Shown: one piece after another, positions 15,505 through 24,253 of the stretch
Layout: each line of letters opens with the position of its first letter
Position numbering within the stretch: the stretch's first letter is position 1
NCBI GenBank assembly: GCA_964511015.1
Contig: CAZEDX010000014.1
Location: 1 to 64,000 of the forward strand
From: FEN-1099 sp964511015
Lineage (GTDB): Bacteria > Lernaellota > Lernaellaia > Lernaellales > Lernaellaceae
Length of the DNA stretch: 64,000 bases
Direction: 5' to 3'
Translations under genes and position numbers: made by a program
The notes under the pieces: model-generated
What the model was told of the DNA's origin: nothing
Seen by the model: the letters and a program-made list of their open reading frames with translations, nothing else
The model's database searches: none

Positions 15505-16308
15505 TTGAAGAAGAGCGTCGGTGTAGTCTGTCTAGTGTTGCTTGTTGGGTGTACCGCCGCTTACGGCGCCGACACCGTCGAGACTTACGACCAAAATGCG
15601 GCAGACTTCGAATTCAGTATGGGGATCGACGGGCTGAACCTCGACAAATACGAGAAAGCGGTCTGTGGCAGTGTGCTGGTCGGCTATGGCCTGTTGCCGC
15701 GCTTTTCCGGCTACGTATCGCTGAGCGCCGCCGCCGACGAATACCTGACCTACGGTGAAAGCGGCTACTCGTTCGGCCTGTTCGGCACGCCCGTCGATAC
15801 CGACCATTTCGATCTCGACCTTATGTTGGATATCGGCATGGGTGGGGAGGCGATGGGTGAAATGGGGGTGACCCCGGCGATCGAACTTAACTTCGATTTG
15901 CTGCCGGACCTCGGACGCTGGGGGCTGTACGCCCGGCTGGAGGATTCCATCGCTGGTCGCGATGAATCGACACCCGACGATCCGGCGACGAACGCGGATG
16001 AGGCGGAGAAGAAGTACGAAATCAACCATGGCCTCAACCAGACCTACGGCACATACGTGACCATCGCCGAACGGCATCAGCTTCTTGCCGAATACTATCA
16101 CCTGTCGAACACCAACGAGGCCGAGGGCGAACTGGCTTCCGATATCGGCGGATTCGCACTTGGCTACAACGTCATGCTGACCGACGACTTCGAATTGACC
16201 AGCCAGGTCAGCTACCATCCGAGCCACGACGACCAGGATGAGATCTGGGGCGCCGCGGTGGGCATCATCGTGGCGATTCCAGGCGCGCCTCCGGTAGCGG
16301 GGGAGTAG
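15505..16308 (+). CDS. exported beta-rich protein, outer-membrane-barrel-like, in the cbiMN operon
   Basis: The TTG at 15505 is chosen over ATG 15469: it follows a strong GAGGAGGGG site by about eight bases and gives a compact signal peptide (KKSVGVVCLVLLVGCTAAYGA). Cleavage could be type I (after YGA) or lipoprotein-type at Cys16. The mature part alternates hydrophobic and polar residues in strands (SVLVGYGLLPRFSGYVSLSA, YSFGLFGTPV, FDLDLMLDIGMG, LAEYYHLSN, FALGYNVML), as in small barrels, but does not end in an aromatic residue. It lies 64 bases after the cbiN-like gene on the same strand. A role in metal passage through the outer membrane is a guess from context. Confidence 0.65.
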   Translation: MKKSVGVVCLVLLVGCTAAYGADTVETYDQNAADFEFSMGIDGLNLDKYEKAVCGSVLVGYGLLPRFSGYVSLSAAADEYLTYGESGYSFGLFGTPVDTDHFDLDLMLDIGMGGEAMGEMGVTPAIELNFDLLPDLGRWGLYARLEDSIAGRDESTPDDPATNADEAEKKYEINHGLNQTYGTYVTIAERHQLLAEYYHLSNTNEAEGELASDIGGFALGYNVMLTDDFELTSQVSYHPSHDDQDEIWGAAVGIIVAIPGAPPVAGE

Positions 16309-16323
16309 AGCCGGCGTAACAGA

Positions 16324-16349
16324 AAGGGCGGAACCATGGTTCCGCCCTT
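16324..16349. terminator. bidirectional terminator
   Basis: A perfect 26-base palindrome (arms AAGGGCGGAACCA/TGGTTCCGCCCTT) followed by GTGTTTT, between the convergent genes ending at 16308 and 16413. Confidence 0.7.
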
Positions 16350-16412
16350 GTGTTTTGACCGAAGCCGGGTTCGAGAGGCTAGCCCCAAACCCTTGCCGGT
16401 TTTCGTTCTTCG

Positions 16413-18692
16413 TCAGCAGCCGCAGCCACTGTCATCGTCATCGTCGCCGCCGCCACCGTCCGCGGTGTCGTCATCATCATCATCGTCGCTGTCGTCGTCG
16501 GTTACGTCGTCGTCGGTGATATCGTCGTCGGTGATATCGTCGTCGGTGACATCGTCATCGGCGTCGTCGTCGCTGTCGTCGTCGACGTTTTCCACGCATT
16601 CGTCATTGGTTTCGTCGCAAGTCTCGTCGGCATCGCACGGATCGCCCGAGCTGACGCATTGGTCGTTGGTTTCGTCGCACGACTCGGTGCCGTTGCAGTA
16701 CTCGCCGTCATCGCCGCAGGGATCGCCGGGCGAGGTGCACGCGCCGGCCGAGCAGATTTCCTCGCCGTCGCAATAGGTGCCGTTAGAGGTGCAGGCGATG
16801 CCGTCATGGTCGGACCAGCCGTCGGTGGCGACGGTAGTGTCGCACCACTGGCATTCGTTGTCGGGATTGACCGTGCCGTCGGGGTGGCACGTGTAGTCGA
16901 TGTAGCATCCGTCGCAGGTCGGGAAGGTCGCTTCGGCGAAATATGCCGGGATCGGGGCAAAGATGTACGGCCATTGCCTTCCGTCGCCGATGTTTGTGTC
17001 GTGTGTGTAGAAGACGAAGCCTACCGCATCGCCCGGATTGGCCGAGAACTGTCCGCCGGCCATATCCATACGTACTTCGAATTGCACATGCGCCTCAGCG
17101 GTCGTGCCGAAAGCCCCCACGATGTCTTCCCCGGCGACAGGCGCGCAGAAAATACCCGCGCCGTAAATCGCCGTGAACATATAGGTCGGCCCGCCGGCTC
17201 CATAAATGAACGAAAGATAACCTTCATTGCCGCAAGAAGTCGGCCACGCTTCGTCGTTGTTGCTGTCGAAGTAGATGTCGATACGGTCGCCACTGCTCAG
17301 CGCGACATCGCCGAGGTCGTCAACGGCCAGGTACAGGTAGTCGCCGTTGGCCATCAGGTGCAGATCGTATTCGAGGTCGCCGATGACCGGAATCTCCAAG
17401 GCATCGTCCCACTCGCCGGCGTCCAGGTCGCCGTCAATGGTCGGCGGTTCCTCGGCCCATGGAATGGACACTTGCGGTCTCTCGAATTCCGGCAGATTTG
17501 CCCGTGCATACGTGCCCGGCCTCATCCACATGGCCTCTTCCGGCCACTGCGCCCAACCAAAGGTCGTCCAGTCGGTGTAGCCGGTGCGCAGACCGATGGA
17601 GTCTCCCAGGCCCACGTTCATCTCGGTGGAATTCGAGGCCACCCGGAACTCGAATACCACGTTGCCGTCGCCTTGGAATGTGGTGGCCGAATAGACGTGT
17701 TCCGCCGGCACCGTGGAGCAGACGGAGTATTCTTGCCACGGCCGGAACATCGCCACGTTGCCGGCGGCGTGGTAGTCAAGCCAGTAGTTCCCTTCGTCAC
17801 TGCAGTCAGCCGGCCAGCCGCCATTGTAGTCATTGTCGAAGTACACCATGACTTCGTCCGTATCCGTCAGCGTGGTGTCATTGGTCACGAACGCGCCATA
17901 GAGGAAGCCGGCGTCGGCGAGATAATAGGCCGTATAATCCACCCCGCCAGCCATGCTGGCGGCTTCGACCACCACCGCATCGTTCCATTCTTCGTCCTCG
18001 AACACACCGTCGATCCGCGGCGGGATGTGAACATACGGGATGTCGATTTCCTCCGGCTCGGTGGCGAAGAACAGGTCGGCATACAGGGTCGGATCGCCGA
18101 TCGACGCGTCGGTCGGGTAGAGCAGATACCCCGCGGCGTTGTCGAAATAATACATAGCGAAGCCGATGTCGGCCCCTTGATCGAGATTCATCGGGTCGAC
18201 CGTAAAGTCGATCTTCGTTTCATACACCATATGACCGCTGGCGAAGGAGGCCGCGGTGGCCACGATCGCGGCCGGTCCGGTCACCGCTGTGCACGTGCCT
18301 TCGGTCGAGAATGGACGGAAATACGTGTTGTTGTTGCCGGCAACCGTGAACCGACCCTCGTTGCTGGTGACACAGGTCGACGGCCAAGTGTTGTCGTTGT
18401 TGGTGTCGAAATAGAACATCGCCTGGTCGTTCTGCCCGCTGTTGGTGGTATCTCCGGTAACGTCCCATGCCAAATACAAATATTGGCCGTCGGATTTCAT
18501 GTAGAAGTAGGTCACCGGCGGCCCGGTCAAGTCGATGCGGTAGGCGCCGGCCCATTCGTCCCAGTCGATGGTTCCGTCGATGATCGGCGTGATCCGTTGC
18601 CAGTAGGTATAGTTGGTGTCCACCGCCCCCGCAGTCGCGACAACCAGCAATAGCACCGCCAGCCCCAAGGCTACTGTCACCAGCTTTTTCAT
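16413..18692 (-). CDS. triple CBM9-like exported protein with Cys-rich module and Asp-rich GCGC tail
   Basis: Signal peptide MKKLVTVALGLAVLLLVVATAGA. Three tandem domains of about 190 residues each begin with I-D-G-x-[IFL]-[DE]-x-x-E-W (IIDGTIDWDEWAG, RIDGVFEDEEWND, TIDGDLDAGEWDD) and share L-Y-L-A, Y-F-D-[ST]-N-[ND]-D and W-P-[AST]-x-C. This is the family 9 carbohydrate-binding/DOMON-like fold, often found on secreted glycan-binding or cytochrome-linked proteins. A module with repeated Y-C-[DN]-G-x-E-x-C units follows, then about 50 residues of x-x-D-D-D pentapeptides and the terminal SGCGC. The gene's DNA has a 15-base period in the Asp region. Probably a surface glycan-binding protein. Confidence 0.8.
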   Translation of the reverse strand: MKKLVTVALGLAVLLLVVATAGAVDTNYTYWQRITPIIDGTIDWDEWAGAYRIDLTGPPVTYFYMKSDGQYLYLAWDVTGDTTNSGQNDQAMFYFDTNNDNTWPSTCVTSNEGRFTVAGNNNTYFRPFSTEGTCTAVTGPAAIVATAASFASGHMVYETKIDFTVDPMNLDQGADIGFAMYYFDNAAGYLLYPTDASIGDPTLYADLFFATEPEEIDIPYVHIPPRIDGVFEDEEWNDAVVVEAASMAGGVDYTAYYLADAGFLYGAFVTNDTTLTDTDEVMVYFDNDYNGGWPADCSDEGNYWLDYHAAGNVAMFRPWQEYSVCSTVPAEHVYSATTFQGDGNVVFEFRVASNSTEMNVGLGDSIGLRTGYTDWTTFGWAQWPEEAMWMRPGTYARANLPEFERPQVSIPWAEEPPTIDGDLDAGEWDDALEIPVIGDLEYDLHLMANGDYLYLAVDDLGDVALSSGDRIDIYFDSNNDEAWPTSCGNEGYLSFIYGAGGPTYMFTAIYGAGIFCAPVAGEDIVGAFGTTAEAHVQFEVRMDMAGGQFSANPGDAVGFVFYTHDTNIGDGRQWPYIFAPIPAYFAEATFPTCDGCYIDYTCHPDGTVNPDNECQWCDTTVATDGWSDHDGIACTSNGTYCDGEEICSAGACTSPGDPCGDDGEYCNGTESCDETNDQCVSSGDPCDADETCDETNDECVENVDDDSDDDADDDVTDDDITDDDITDDDVTDDDSDDDDDDDTADGGGGDDDDDSGCGC
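16498..16576. repeat. 15-base tandem repeat encoding x-x-D-D-D pentapeptides
   Basis: On the + strand the unit is close to GTCGTCGGTGATATC, present in three near-exact copies followed by more degenerate ones. It encodes V-T/I-T-D-D-D on the - strand inside the gene at 16413-18692. Comparable 15-base repeats lie in the genes at 23419, 47139 and 49191. Copy number may vary by slippage. Confidence 0.7.
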
Positions 18693-18842
18693 CGAATCCT
18701 CCTTCTCTTGTCGTCCTGCAAACGATTGCCCGACATCTTACGGTGATGCGCCATGTTTTGATGGATTGTCGGTTGCTGTTGGACAAGTCGTCCAAACGAC
18801 TAATACCACACCTTGAAAAGGCGACGCAAAGGTCAAAAAAAA

Positions 18843-18866
18843 GGGGCGAAGCCGCAGCCCCGCCCC
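18843..18866 (-). terminator. rho-independent terminator of the subtilisin gene
   Basis: Read on the - strand: stem GGGGCG...CGCCCC with GC-rich loop, followed by eight T residues (18835-18842 complement). It lies 30 bases after the stop at 18896. Confidence 0.75.
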
Positions 18867-18895
18867 TATGGTTCGTCCGTTCTTCCGGCTAACGT

Positions 18896-21115
18896 TTAGC
18901 AGCCACAGCCGCCATCGTCGTCGTCATCGTCAACGTCGCCCGCGTCGTCATCGCTGCCGGCATCGTCGTCGCCAGCGTCATCGTCGCCGGCGGCGCAATC
19001 CGGATCTTCTTCGTCGAGCAGGTCGTCGCAGTTGTTGTCGATGCCGTCGTCGCAGATCTCGGTCGCTTCGGGGTTCACGCTATCGTCGTTGTCGCGGCAG
19101 TCGTCACCGCCACAAGCCGTGTCGTCGAAGCCGTCGCCGTCGAGGTCGCAGCTCTCCAGGCCCGTGAACACCAAGCTCATCGCCTGCGGACCCTGCGGCA
19201 CGTCGGTCGCCTGCACCACGATTTCGTAGACCTCTTCTCCCGGTGATTCGATGTACACCTGTTCGACCGGATTGACGTGGTCCTCGCCCCTGGTCGCAGC
19301 CACGTTGGGTTGGTTCGGCTTAAGTACCCAGGGCAGGAACGTTTCGCCACCGCCGACCAGGGAAAGGTCGAGGTCGTTGACCAGTTCACGCTGAGCGAGA
19401 ATCGGGCCCGGCGGGTCGGTCCATACCAGCGTGACCTTCACCGCGCCTGTGCCGCGGCGGAACTTCTGCCGCCAGGTTTCGCCTTGGTCGAGGGTGAGTT
19501 GCAGGTAGCTCTGGTTGAGGATCAAATCGAGCGAGTTCGGAATCTGCAGCAGACCGTAGCCGAAGGTGTAGTCCGGACCAGGGCGGCCCAGATCCTTCAC
19601 GCCGTGGATCATCAGCGCCTTCATGAGCGACGGCGGCGGATCGTCGCCGCCGACCACGTTCGCCCACTCCTCCAGCGCCAGCGCGGTCGCGCCGGTCACC
19701 ACCGGGCAGGCCTGGCTGGTGCCGCTCATGTTCATGTAGCGCGGCTGGCCCATGTTCGACACGCAACTCTTGGTGCCGGTGTCGGCCATGCCGCCGCCGG
19801 TCTGGTGGCCGGGCGCGGCAACGTCGGGCTTCAAGCGGCCGTCGTCCGTCGGGCCACGGCTGGAAAAGTAGGCGATCTCGTTCGTCGTCACATCCGTCGC
19901 GCCGACGGTGATCGTGTTCTTCGCCGGCACCGGTGGCGGGATCAGGTGGAAGTCGCCCGCGCAGCCGCTGGTGCGCTCGTTGCCGGCGGCCCAGACGATG
20001 ATCATCTCGCGGCCGAACTTGCCGCCGATGATCTCATCGATCAACGCCGCCGAGCCTTCGTAATCGCCCAGCCAATCGCAATCGTAGTTGTTCGGACCGA
20101 TGTTTGCGCCGATGGAGTTGTTGGCCGTCTGGGCGCCGAGATCCTGAATCGCGTGTCCGTAGCTGGCCGCCATGTCGCCCGGGTTGTTGTAGAAGAGAAT
20201 GAACCCGCTGGGCGTGAAGTCCATGGTGATGATGGAAGCCTGCGGGGCCATGCCGGCGTAGGTGCCGCCGGACAGCGAGCCGTCGCCGGCGACGGTGCAC
20301 GAAACATGGTTGGCATGGCCGATCATGTCGGGCACGCCGGTCTGGCCGACCACCAGGCGGTCGCCCAGATCGGGGTGCTTGGCGTTGCCGGTGGTGCCCG
20401 GCACGATGCCGCCGTCGTAGACCAGCACCTTCACGCCGTTGCCGTTGACGCTGTACGGCGCCTGGTGCGCGATACCCGCGCCGACCACCGGCCGTACCGC
20501 GTTGTTGTAGAGGCCCCACGGCGGCGAAGGCTGCGTGACCCACATCACCGCGTCGGCCTGCGCCAGCACGTAGGCGTCTTCCGGCGAGTTGGCCCGCACG
20601 AAGGCCGCACCGACCTCAGGCAGGTACTGCAGCAACTCGCCGTCGGCCATTTCGATCGCGGCTTCGATGTCGTCGGCGCTCACGTCGTCAAAAAAGCGCA
20701 CGTACAGATCGACACGGCCGTCGCCCACCAGCGCATAATCCTCGATCTTGCCCGCCTGCAGGCGCGGATGGATCTTGTCTTCCGGCGCCAGTTCCGCCAC
20801 GTAGCGCAACGGCGAGGGCGATTTCATCGCCGCCCACTGCCGCGGCTGCACATAGGCGAGATAGGCGTGCTCCGGAATCGGCACGAGCAACTCGAGCCCG
20901 GTGGCGGCCAGCGCCTCGCGCTCGGCCGCGTTGGGCGTGGCTTGGAACTGCACCAACACATGGCGGCCGTTGAACGGCGCCAGTTTGGCCCAGGCCAACG
21001 TCGTGGCGGGCGGCGTGATGGTGCGGCTGCGCAACAGAATCGACGGCCCGGTGGCCGCCGTGGCGACAGCGGTAAATGCCAGCAACAACAACAGGAGAAG
21101 GGTCAGACGTTTCAT
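18896..21115 (-). CDS. subtilisin-like serine protease (S8) with MopE-type motif and Asp-rich GCGC tail
   Basis: ATG 21115 with AGGAGA-type site and signal peptide MKRLTLLLLLLLAFTAVATA. Residues about 30-210 look like an inhibitor-type propeptide. The catalytic triad is visible: Asp234 (VLVYDGG), His270 (GHANHVSC) and Ser467 (MSGTSQACP), plus oxyanion Asn in WAAGNERTSG. A jelly-roll (P-like) domain follows to about residue 640. Then comes the metal-binding motif CDLDGDGFDD...DCRDNDDSVNPEATEICDDG with IDNNCDDLLDE, as in MopE-type proteins. The Asp-rich tail ends GGCGC. The insertion of residues before His (VVGQTGVPDMI) suits a Kp43/peptidase S8A-like subfamily. Secreted or surface protease. 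Confidence 0.88.
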   Translation of the reverse strand: MKRLTLLLLLLLAFTAVATAATGPSILLRSRTITPPATTLAWAKLAPFNGRHVLVQFQATPNAAEREALAATGLELLVPIPEHAYLAYVQPRQWAAMKSPSPLRYVAELAPEDKIHPRLQAGKIEDYALVGDGRVDLYVRFFDDVSADDIEAAIEMADGELLQYLPEVGAAFVRANSPEDAYVLAQADAVMWVTQPSPPWGLYNNAVRPVVGAGIAHQAPYSVNGNGVKVLVYDGGIVPGTTGNAKHPDLGDRLVVGQTGVPDMIGHANHVSCTVAGDGSLSGGTYAGMAPQASIITMDFTPSGFILFYNNPGDMAASYGHAIQDLGAQTANNSIGANIGPNNYDCDWLGDYEGSAALIDEIIGGKFGREMIIVWAAGNERTSGCAGDFHLIPPPVPAKNTITVGATDVTTNEIAYFSSRGPTDDGRLKPDVAAPGHQTGGGMADTGTKSCVSNMGQPRYMNMSGTSQACPVVTGATALALEEWANVVGGDDPPPSLMKALMIHGVKDLGRPGPDYTFGYGLLQIPNSLDLILNQSYLQLTLDQGETWRQKFRRGTGAVKVTLVWTDPPGPILAQRELVNDLDLSLVGGGETFLPWVLKPNQPNVAATRGEDHVNPVEQVYIESPGEEVYEIVVQATDVPQGPQAMSLVFTGLESCDLDGDGFDDTACGGDDCRDNDDSVNPEATEICDDGIDNNCDDLLDEEDPDCAAGDDDAGDDDAGSDDDAGDVDDDDDDGGCGC

Positions 21116-21289
21116 CGGGATCTCCTCGTCAAACGGCCTGCGGTTCGGCATTCTAAAGGCGGCTTTTGCGGCTGGCAAACCACCCCCGTCCGGTGGCCAG
21201 CCGCCGCAAAATCCGTTAATGTCACCCCAACGCGAACCGGCCCGGCCGGGTTCGCGCCGACGAATCAGTGAACATCCCGGGAGAATGGC

Positions 21290-22549
21290 GTGACCCAAGT
21301 AGCTCCGGCCGCCGCGCCGAAACGCGACGGCGATCTGGATTGGTTCCGCGGCGTCGGCTGCATTTTGATGTTTCTGTGCCACGTCGCGGTGATGATCGGC
21401 ATGCCCACCAACTCGTGGGCCTACATCTACCATTTCGACGGCATCTATCAGCTCTATGCGTGGTTCTTCATCGCCTCGGGCATGAACGCCGCGCGCGCCG
21501 CCTGGAACGACAACGCGCGGCCGCACCCGGGCCGCACCACCGCCAACTACTTGCTGGGCAACCTCGTGCTGTTCGTGTTGGGCGTGATCTACAGCGTGAA
21601 CCGCCGCACCTGGGGCCATATGGAACTCTTCTGCGGCGTCGCCGCCTGCTCGGCGGTAGCCTACCTGATCCAGCGCCGCCGTTGGCCGCATTGGGCTTCC
21701 ATCATCATCGCCGTGCTGCTGATCGGCACGGTCGTGGACTACAACTACCTGTACTGGAACTACCCCCACCCCGAGATGTTCAAGCTGCGCGAATTCAACG
21801 CGCTGGTGCTCCAGATCATCAATTCCTTCAACCTGGGCGAGCGTTTCCTCTTTGTGCACTTCTCGCTGCTGCCCTGGGTTTCGTGGTTCATTCTCGGGGC
21901 GCCGATGCTGGCCTGGACCGGCACCAAACGCGAATGGATCATGTGGACGCTGTTCATCGGACTGTTCGCCGCGTCATTCCTTGTGCCGCACTACATGAAC
22001 AAGATGTCGCTCGACTTCTACCTGCGGGCGAAGGTCGACTTCATGCTGCGGTCGACCGCGCTGGGCGGCGTGACCATTCTGGTCGTGCGCCGCTATTACA
22101 AGGGCACCTGGGCGATCAACAAGAAAATCGAGTTCCTCGGCCGCGAATCGTTGATGGCCTTTGTGCTGCAATGGTTCTTCGCCGACTGGTGCATGCTCCT
22201 GCGCGGCATGGGTCAAGCGACCGGCCGCCCGTTGTGGATGATCTTCCCGCTGATGCAGGTGTTCACCATCTTCGGCACCTACTGGCTGACCAAGTTCTTC
22301 GCCGGTTGGCGTGACCGCACCATCCGCCACCCGCACTACCTGCGCAACTGGCTGACGGTGACGCTCGTGTTTTTCGCGCTGTCGCTGCTGACCTACAACC
22401 GCGCGGTGGCGATTTCCTACCTGGTTTCGTTCCCGGTCATTGTCGGCGTGGCGATGGTCTTCCCGGCGCTCCGCCTGGCCGTGCGGCAAAAGGTCATGCC
22501 GCGCAAGCCCGTGGCGCCGCCGGCCGCGCCGCCCGCCGTGACGGTTTAG
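21290..22549 (+). CDS. multi-spanning acyltransferase, heparan-glucosaminide N-acetyltransferase-like
   Basis: GTG start with GGGAGA upstream. About ten transmembrane helices over 419 residues. The N terminus DLDWFRGVGCILMFLCHVAVM carries the D-x-x-R-G-x-x-x-x-x-M...H pattern of the DUF1624/HGSNAT and acyltransferase-3 superfamily, and the first loops have YAWFFIASGMNAARAAW, close to the family S-G motif. The product would acylate a lipid, glycan or secondary metabolite at the inner membrane; donor and acceptor are unknown. It ends two bases before recO. Confidence 0.75.
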   Translation: MTQVAPAAAPKRDGDLDWFRGVGCILMFLCHVAVMIGMPTNSWAYIYHFDGIYQLYAWFFIASGMNAARAAWNDNARPHPGRTTANYLLGNLVLFVLGVIYSVNRRTWGHMELFCGVAACSAVAYLIQRRRWPHWASIIIAVLLIGTVVDYNYLYWNYPHPEMFKLREFNALVLQIINSFNLGERFLFVHFSLLPWVSWFILGAPMLAWTGTKREWIMWTLFIGLFAASFLVPHYMNKMSLDFYLRAKVDFMLRSTALGGVTILVVRRYYKGTWAINKKIEFLGRESLMAFVLQWFFADWCMLLRGMGQATGRPLWMIFPLMQVFTIFGTYWLTKFFAGWRDRTIRHPHYLRNWLTVTLVFFALSLLTYNRAVAISYLVSFPVIVGVAMVFPALRLAVRQKVMPRKPVAPPAAPPAVTV

Positions 22550-22551
22550 CC

Positions 22552-23325
22552 ATGCCCGGCCGGTCGGAAGTCACGCGCGCCATCGTGTTGCGACGCTACG
22601 ACTTCCGCGAATCCGACCGCATCGTCGTGCTGCTCACCCCTGAGCTCGGCCTGGTGCGCACGCTGGCCAAGGGATTGCGCAAATCGCACAAGCGTTTCGG
22701 CGGCGTGGTCGACCTGCTCAACTGTCTGGAAGTCGAACTGACCCGCCGCAAGGGCGAGCTGATGCTGCTGACTGGCGCGCGATTGTTGGAGGCCTTCTCG
22801 CCGCTCAGCGCCTCGCCGATCTTGCTCGCCGCCGGCTGCCATCTGGCGGAAGTCGCCTCGTCGTTCGCGGCGGAAGATGCGCCCGAGCCCGAGATTTTCG
22901 CCCTGCTGGCCGCGGCGTTGCGGCGGCTGGAGGAGGGGGCCGATCCGGCCCCGGTCAGCCGGGCGCTGGAGTTGCGGGTGTTGGCCGCCGCGGGGTTCGC
23001 GCCGCGCCTGACCGCTTGTGCAGTCACCAACCGGCCGCTAGCCGACGACGAAGTGGCCGCCTTCGACCCGCGCCACGGCGGTACCGTCGTGGCCGCCCGT
23101 GCCGACGCCACCGCGCCCCGCCTGTCGGGCGCCACGCGCCGCCGCATGCTGCAGGCGCTCAACGCTAGTCCCGACGAGTTGTGGACCGTGCCTTGGACGC
23201 GCGACGAACTGCTCGAGGCCCGCGCCGCCTTACAGGCCATGCTGCAGAGCCACCTGGGCCGTCAACTGCGCGCCCGCGCCTTCGCCGAGGAAGCGGCCCG
23301 GTACGCGCGGGAAAAGAAGTGTTAG
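22552..23325 (+). CDS. recO: DNA repair protein RecO
   Basis: Loads RecA with RecF and RecR by displacing SSB in gap repair. The N-terminal OB fold is characteristic: EVTRAIVLRRYDFRESDRIV, LTPELGLVRTLAKGLRKS and RFGGVVDLLNCLEVELTRR. The helical C-terminal part contains VSRALELRVLAAAGFAPRL. The four zinc cysteines found in some RecO proteins are absent (only one Cys in that region), as in E. coli. 257 residues is normal length. Confidence 0.92.
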   Translation: MPGRSEVTRAIVLRRYDFRESDRIVVLLTPELGLVRTLAKGLRKSHKRFGGVVDLLNCLEVELTRRKGELMLLTGARLLEAFSPLSASPILLAAGCHLAEVASSFAAEDAPEPEIFALLAAALRRLEEGADPAPVSRALELRVLAAAGFAPRLTACAVTNRPLADDEVAAFDPRHGGTVVAARADATAPRLSGATRRRMLQALNASPDELWTVPWTRDELLEARAALQAMLQSHLGRQLRARAFAEEAARYAREKKC

Positions 23326-23348
23326 AGCTTGGTGAGGAGAAAAAAGGC

Positions 23349-23378
23349 TTGCTCGATGGTCTGACCGAAAGGTAAAAT
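23349..23378 (+). promoter_or_regulatory. promoter for the tetraheme cytochrome lipoprotein
   Basis: TTGCTC (23349-23354), 18-base spacer, TAAAAT (23373-23378), about 40 bases before the ATG at 23419. Confidence 0.45.
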
Positions 23379-23418
23379 AAACACTTGAGTTCGTGAGTCG
23401 GCACCAGACGGAGGAAGC

Positions 23419-23988
23419 ATGAAAACGATGACCAAGAGCCCGATTCTGTTGTTCTTCCTGCTGCTCGCGCTCGCCTTTGGGTTGCAGGGGATATTCGCCT
23501 GCGACGACGACGATGATGACGACGACACCAGCGCCGATGATGACAACGATGATGACAATGATGATGACGATGACGACGATGTCGCCGACGATGACAGCGA
23601 CGACGACGGCACCGACGATGACGTGTCTGACGACGATGTCACCGACGACGATGTGACCGACGACGACGTCACCGACGACGACGTCACCGACGACGATGCG
23701 GCCGACGACGACGTGGTGGCCGGTCCGGACTACCCGAAAAACCACGCCGCTACGTGGGACTGCTACCTGTGCCACGCCGCGGAGCTCATGAATTGCTCCA
23801 CCGCCGAGCCGCACGGCCATGCGCACTCCGCGCCGGCCGATTGTGTCGCCTGCCATTCCGCCAGCGGCACGAATTACAACGGCTGCACCGGCGAGCACGG
23901 CGACGACAATTGCACGCTCTGCCACGGCCGCAACATGCACGGGAAGAAGTTCGCCAACTCCGCCCAGTGCCGGGTGTGCCACCAGTAG
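23419..23988 (+). CDS. tetraheme c-type cytochrome lipoprotein on a poly-Asp stalk
   Basis: Lipoprotein signal with lipobox-like GIFAC (Cys28). About 70 residues follow that are almost entirely Asp in x-x-D-D-D repeats (VTDDD units), then a compact C-terminal domain of about 85 residues with four CxxCH heme sites: CYLCH, CVACH, CTLCH and CRVCH as the last-but-one residues. Extra His residues (PHGHAHS, EHGDD, NMHG) could be distal ligands. Likely an electron carrier tethered to the outer membrane and extended by the anionic stalk. Its promoter is independent of recO. Unusual because no cytochrome-biogenesis or oxidoreductase gene is adjacent. Confidence 0.85.
   Translation: MKTMTKSPILLFFLLLALAFGLQGIFACDDDDDDDDTSADDDNDDDNDDDDDDDVADDDSDDDGTDDDVSDDDVTDDDVTDDDVTDDDVTDDDAADDDVVAGPDYPKNHAATWDCYLCHAAELMNCSTAEPHGHAHSAPADCVACHSASGTNYNGCTGEHGDDNCTLCHGRNMHGKKFANSAQCRVCHQ
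23626..23709. repeat. 15-base tandem repeat encoding V-T-D-D-D units
   Basis: Five to six copies of a unit close to GTCACCGACGACGAC within the stalk of the tetraheme lipoprotein. Confidence 0.7.
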
Positions 23989-24253
23989 GTGGAGTCCCGG
24001 TTCAGGAACCCAAAACCAAACGAACCAGCCGTTCGCTCTGGCTCAGCGCGATTCACGCGACTGGGCCAGGGAGGTCTGGCGAGTGGCCACAGCCCTCTCT
24101 CCCCCTACTTAACGTAAATTGCATACCCCTTTTGGGTCGCATTCGTCCCGTCGGTTTTTCTAACTAGTCAGGAGAATGCGGGAATAAAAATTTTTCGGTC
24201 TGGCAAAAACGGGCCGAGGTAATTGCGGGTGGCAAAGCGCTGACGAGCCCGGC

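Noticed and set aside
16498..16576. Possible CRISPR-like array because of short regular repeats
   Set aside because: The unit is 15 bases, has no spacers and is in frame inside coding DNA for Asp repeats.
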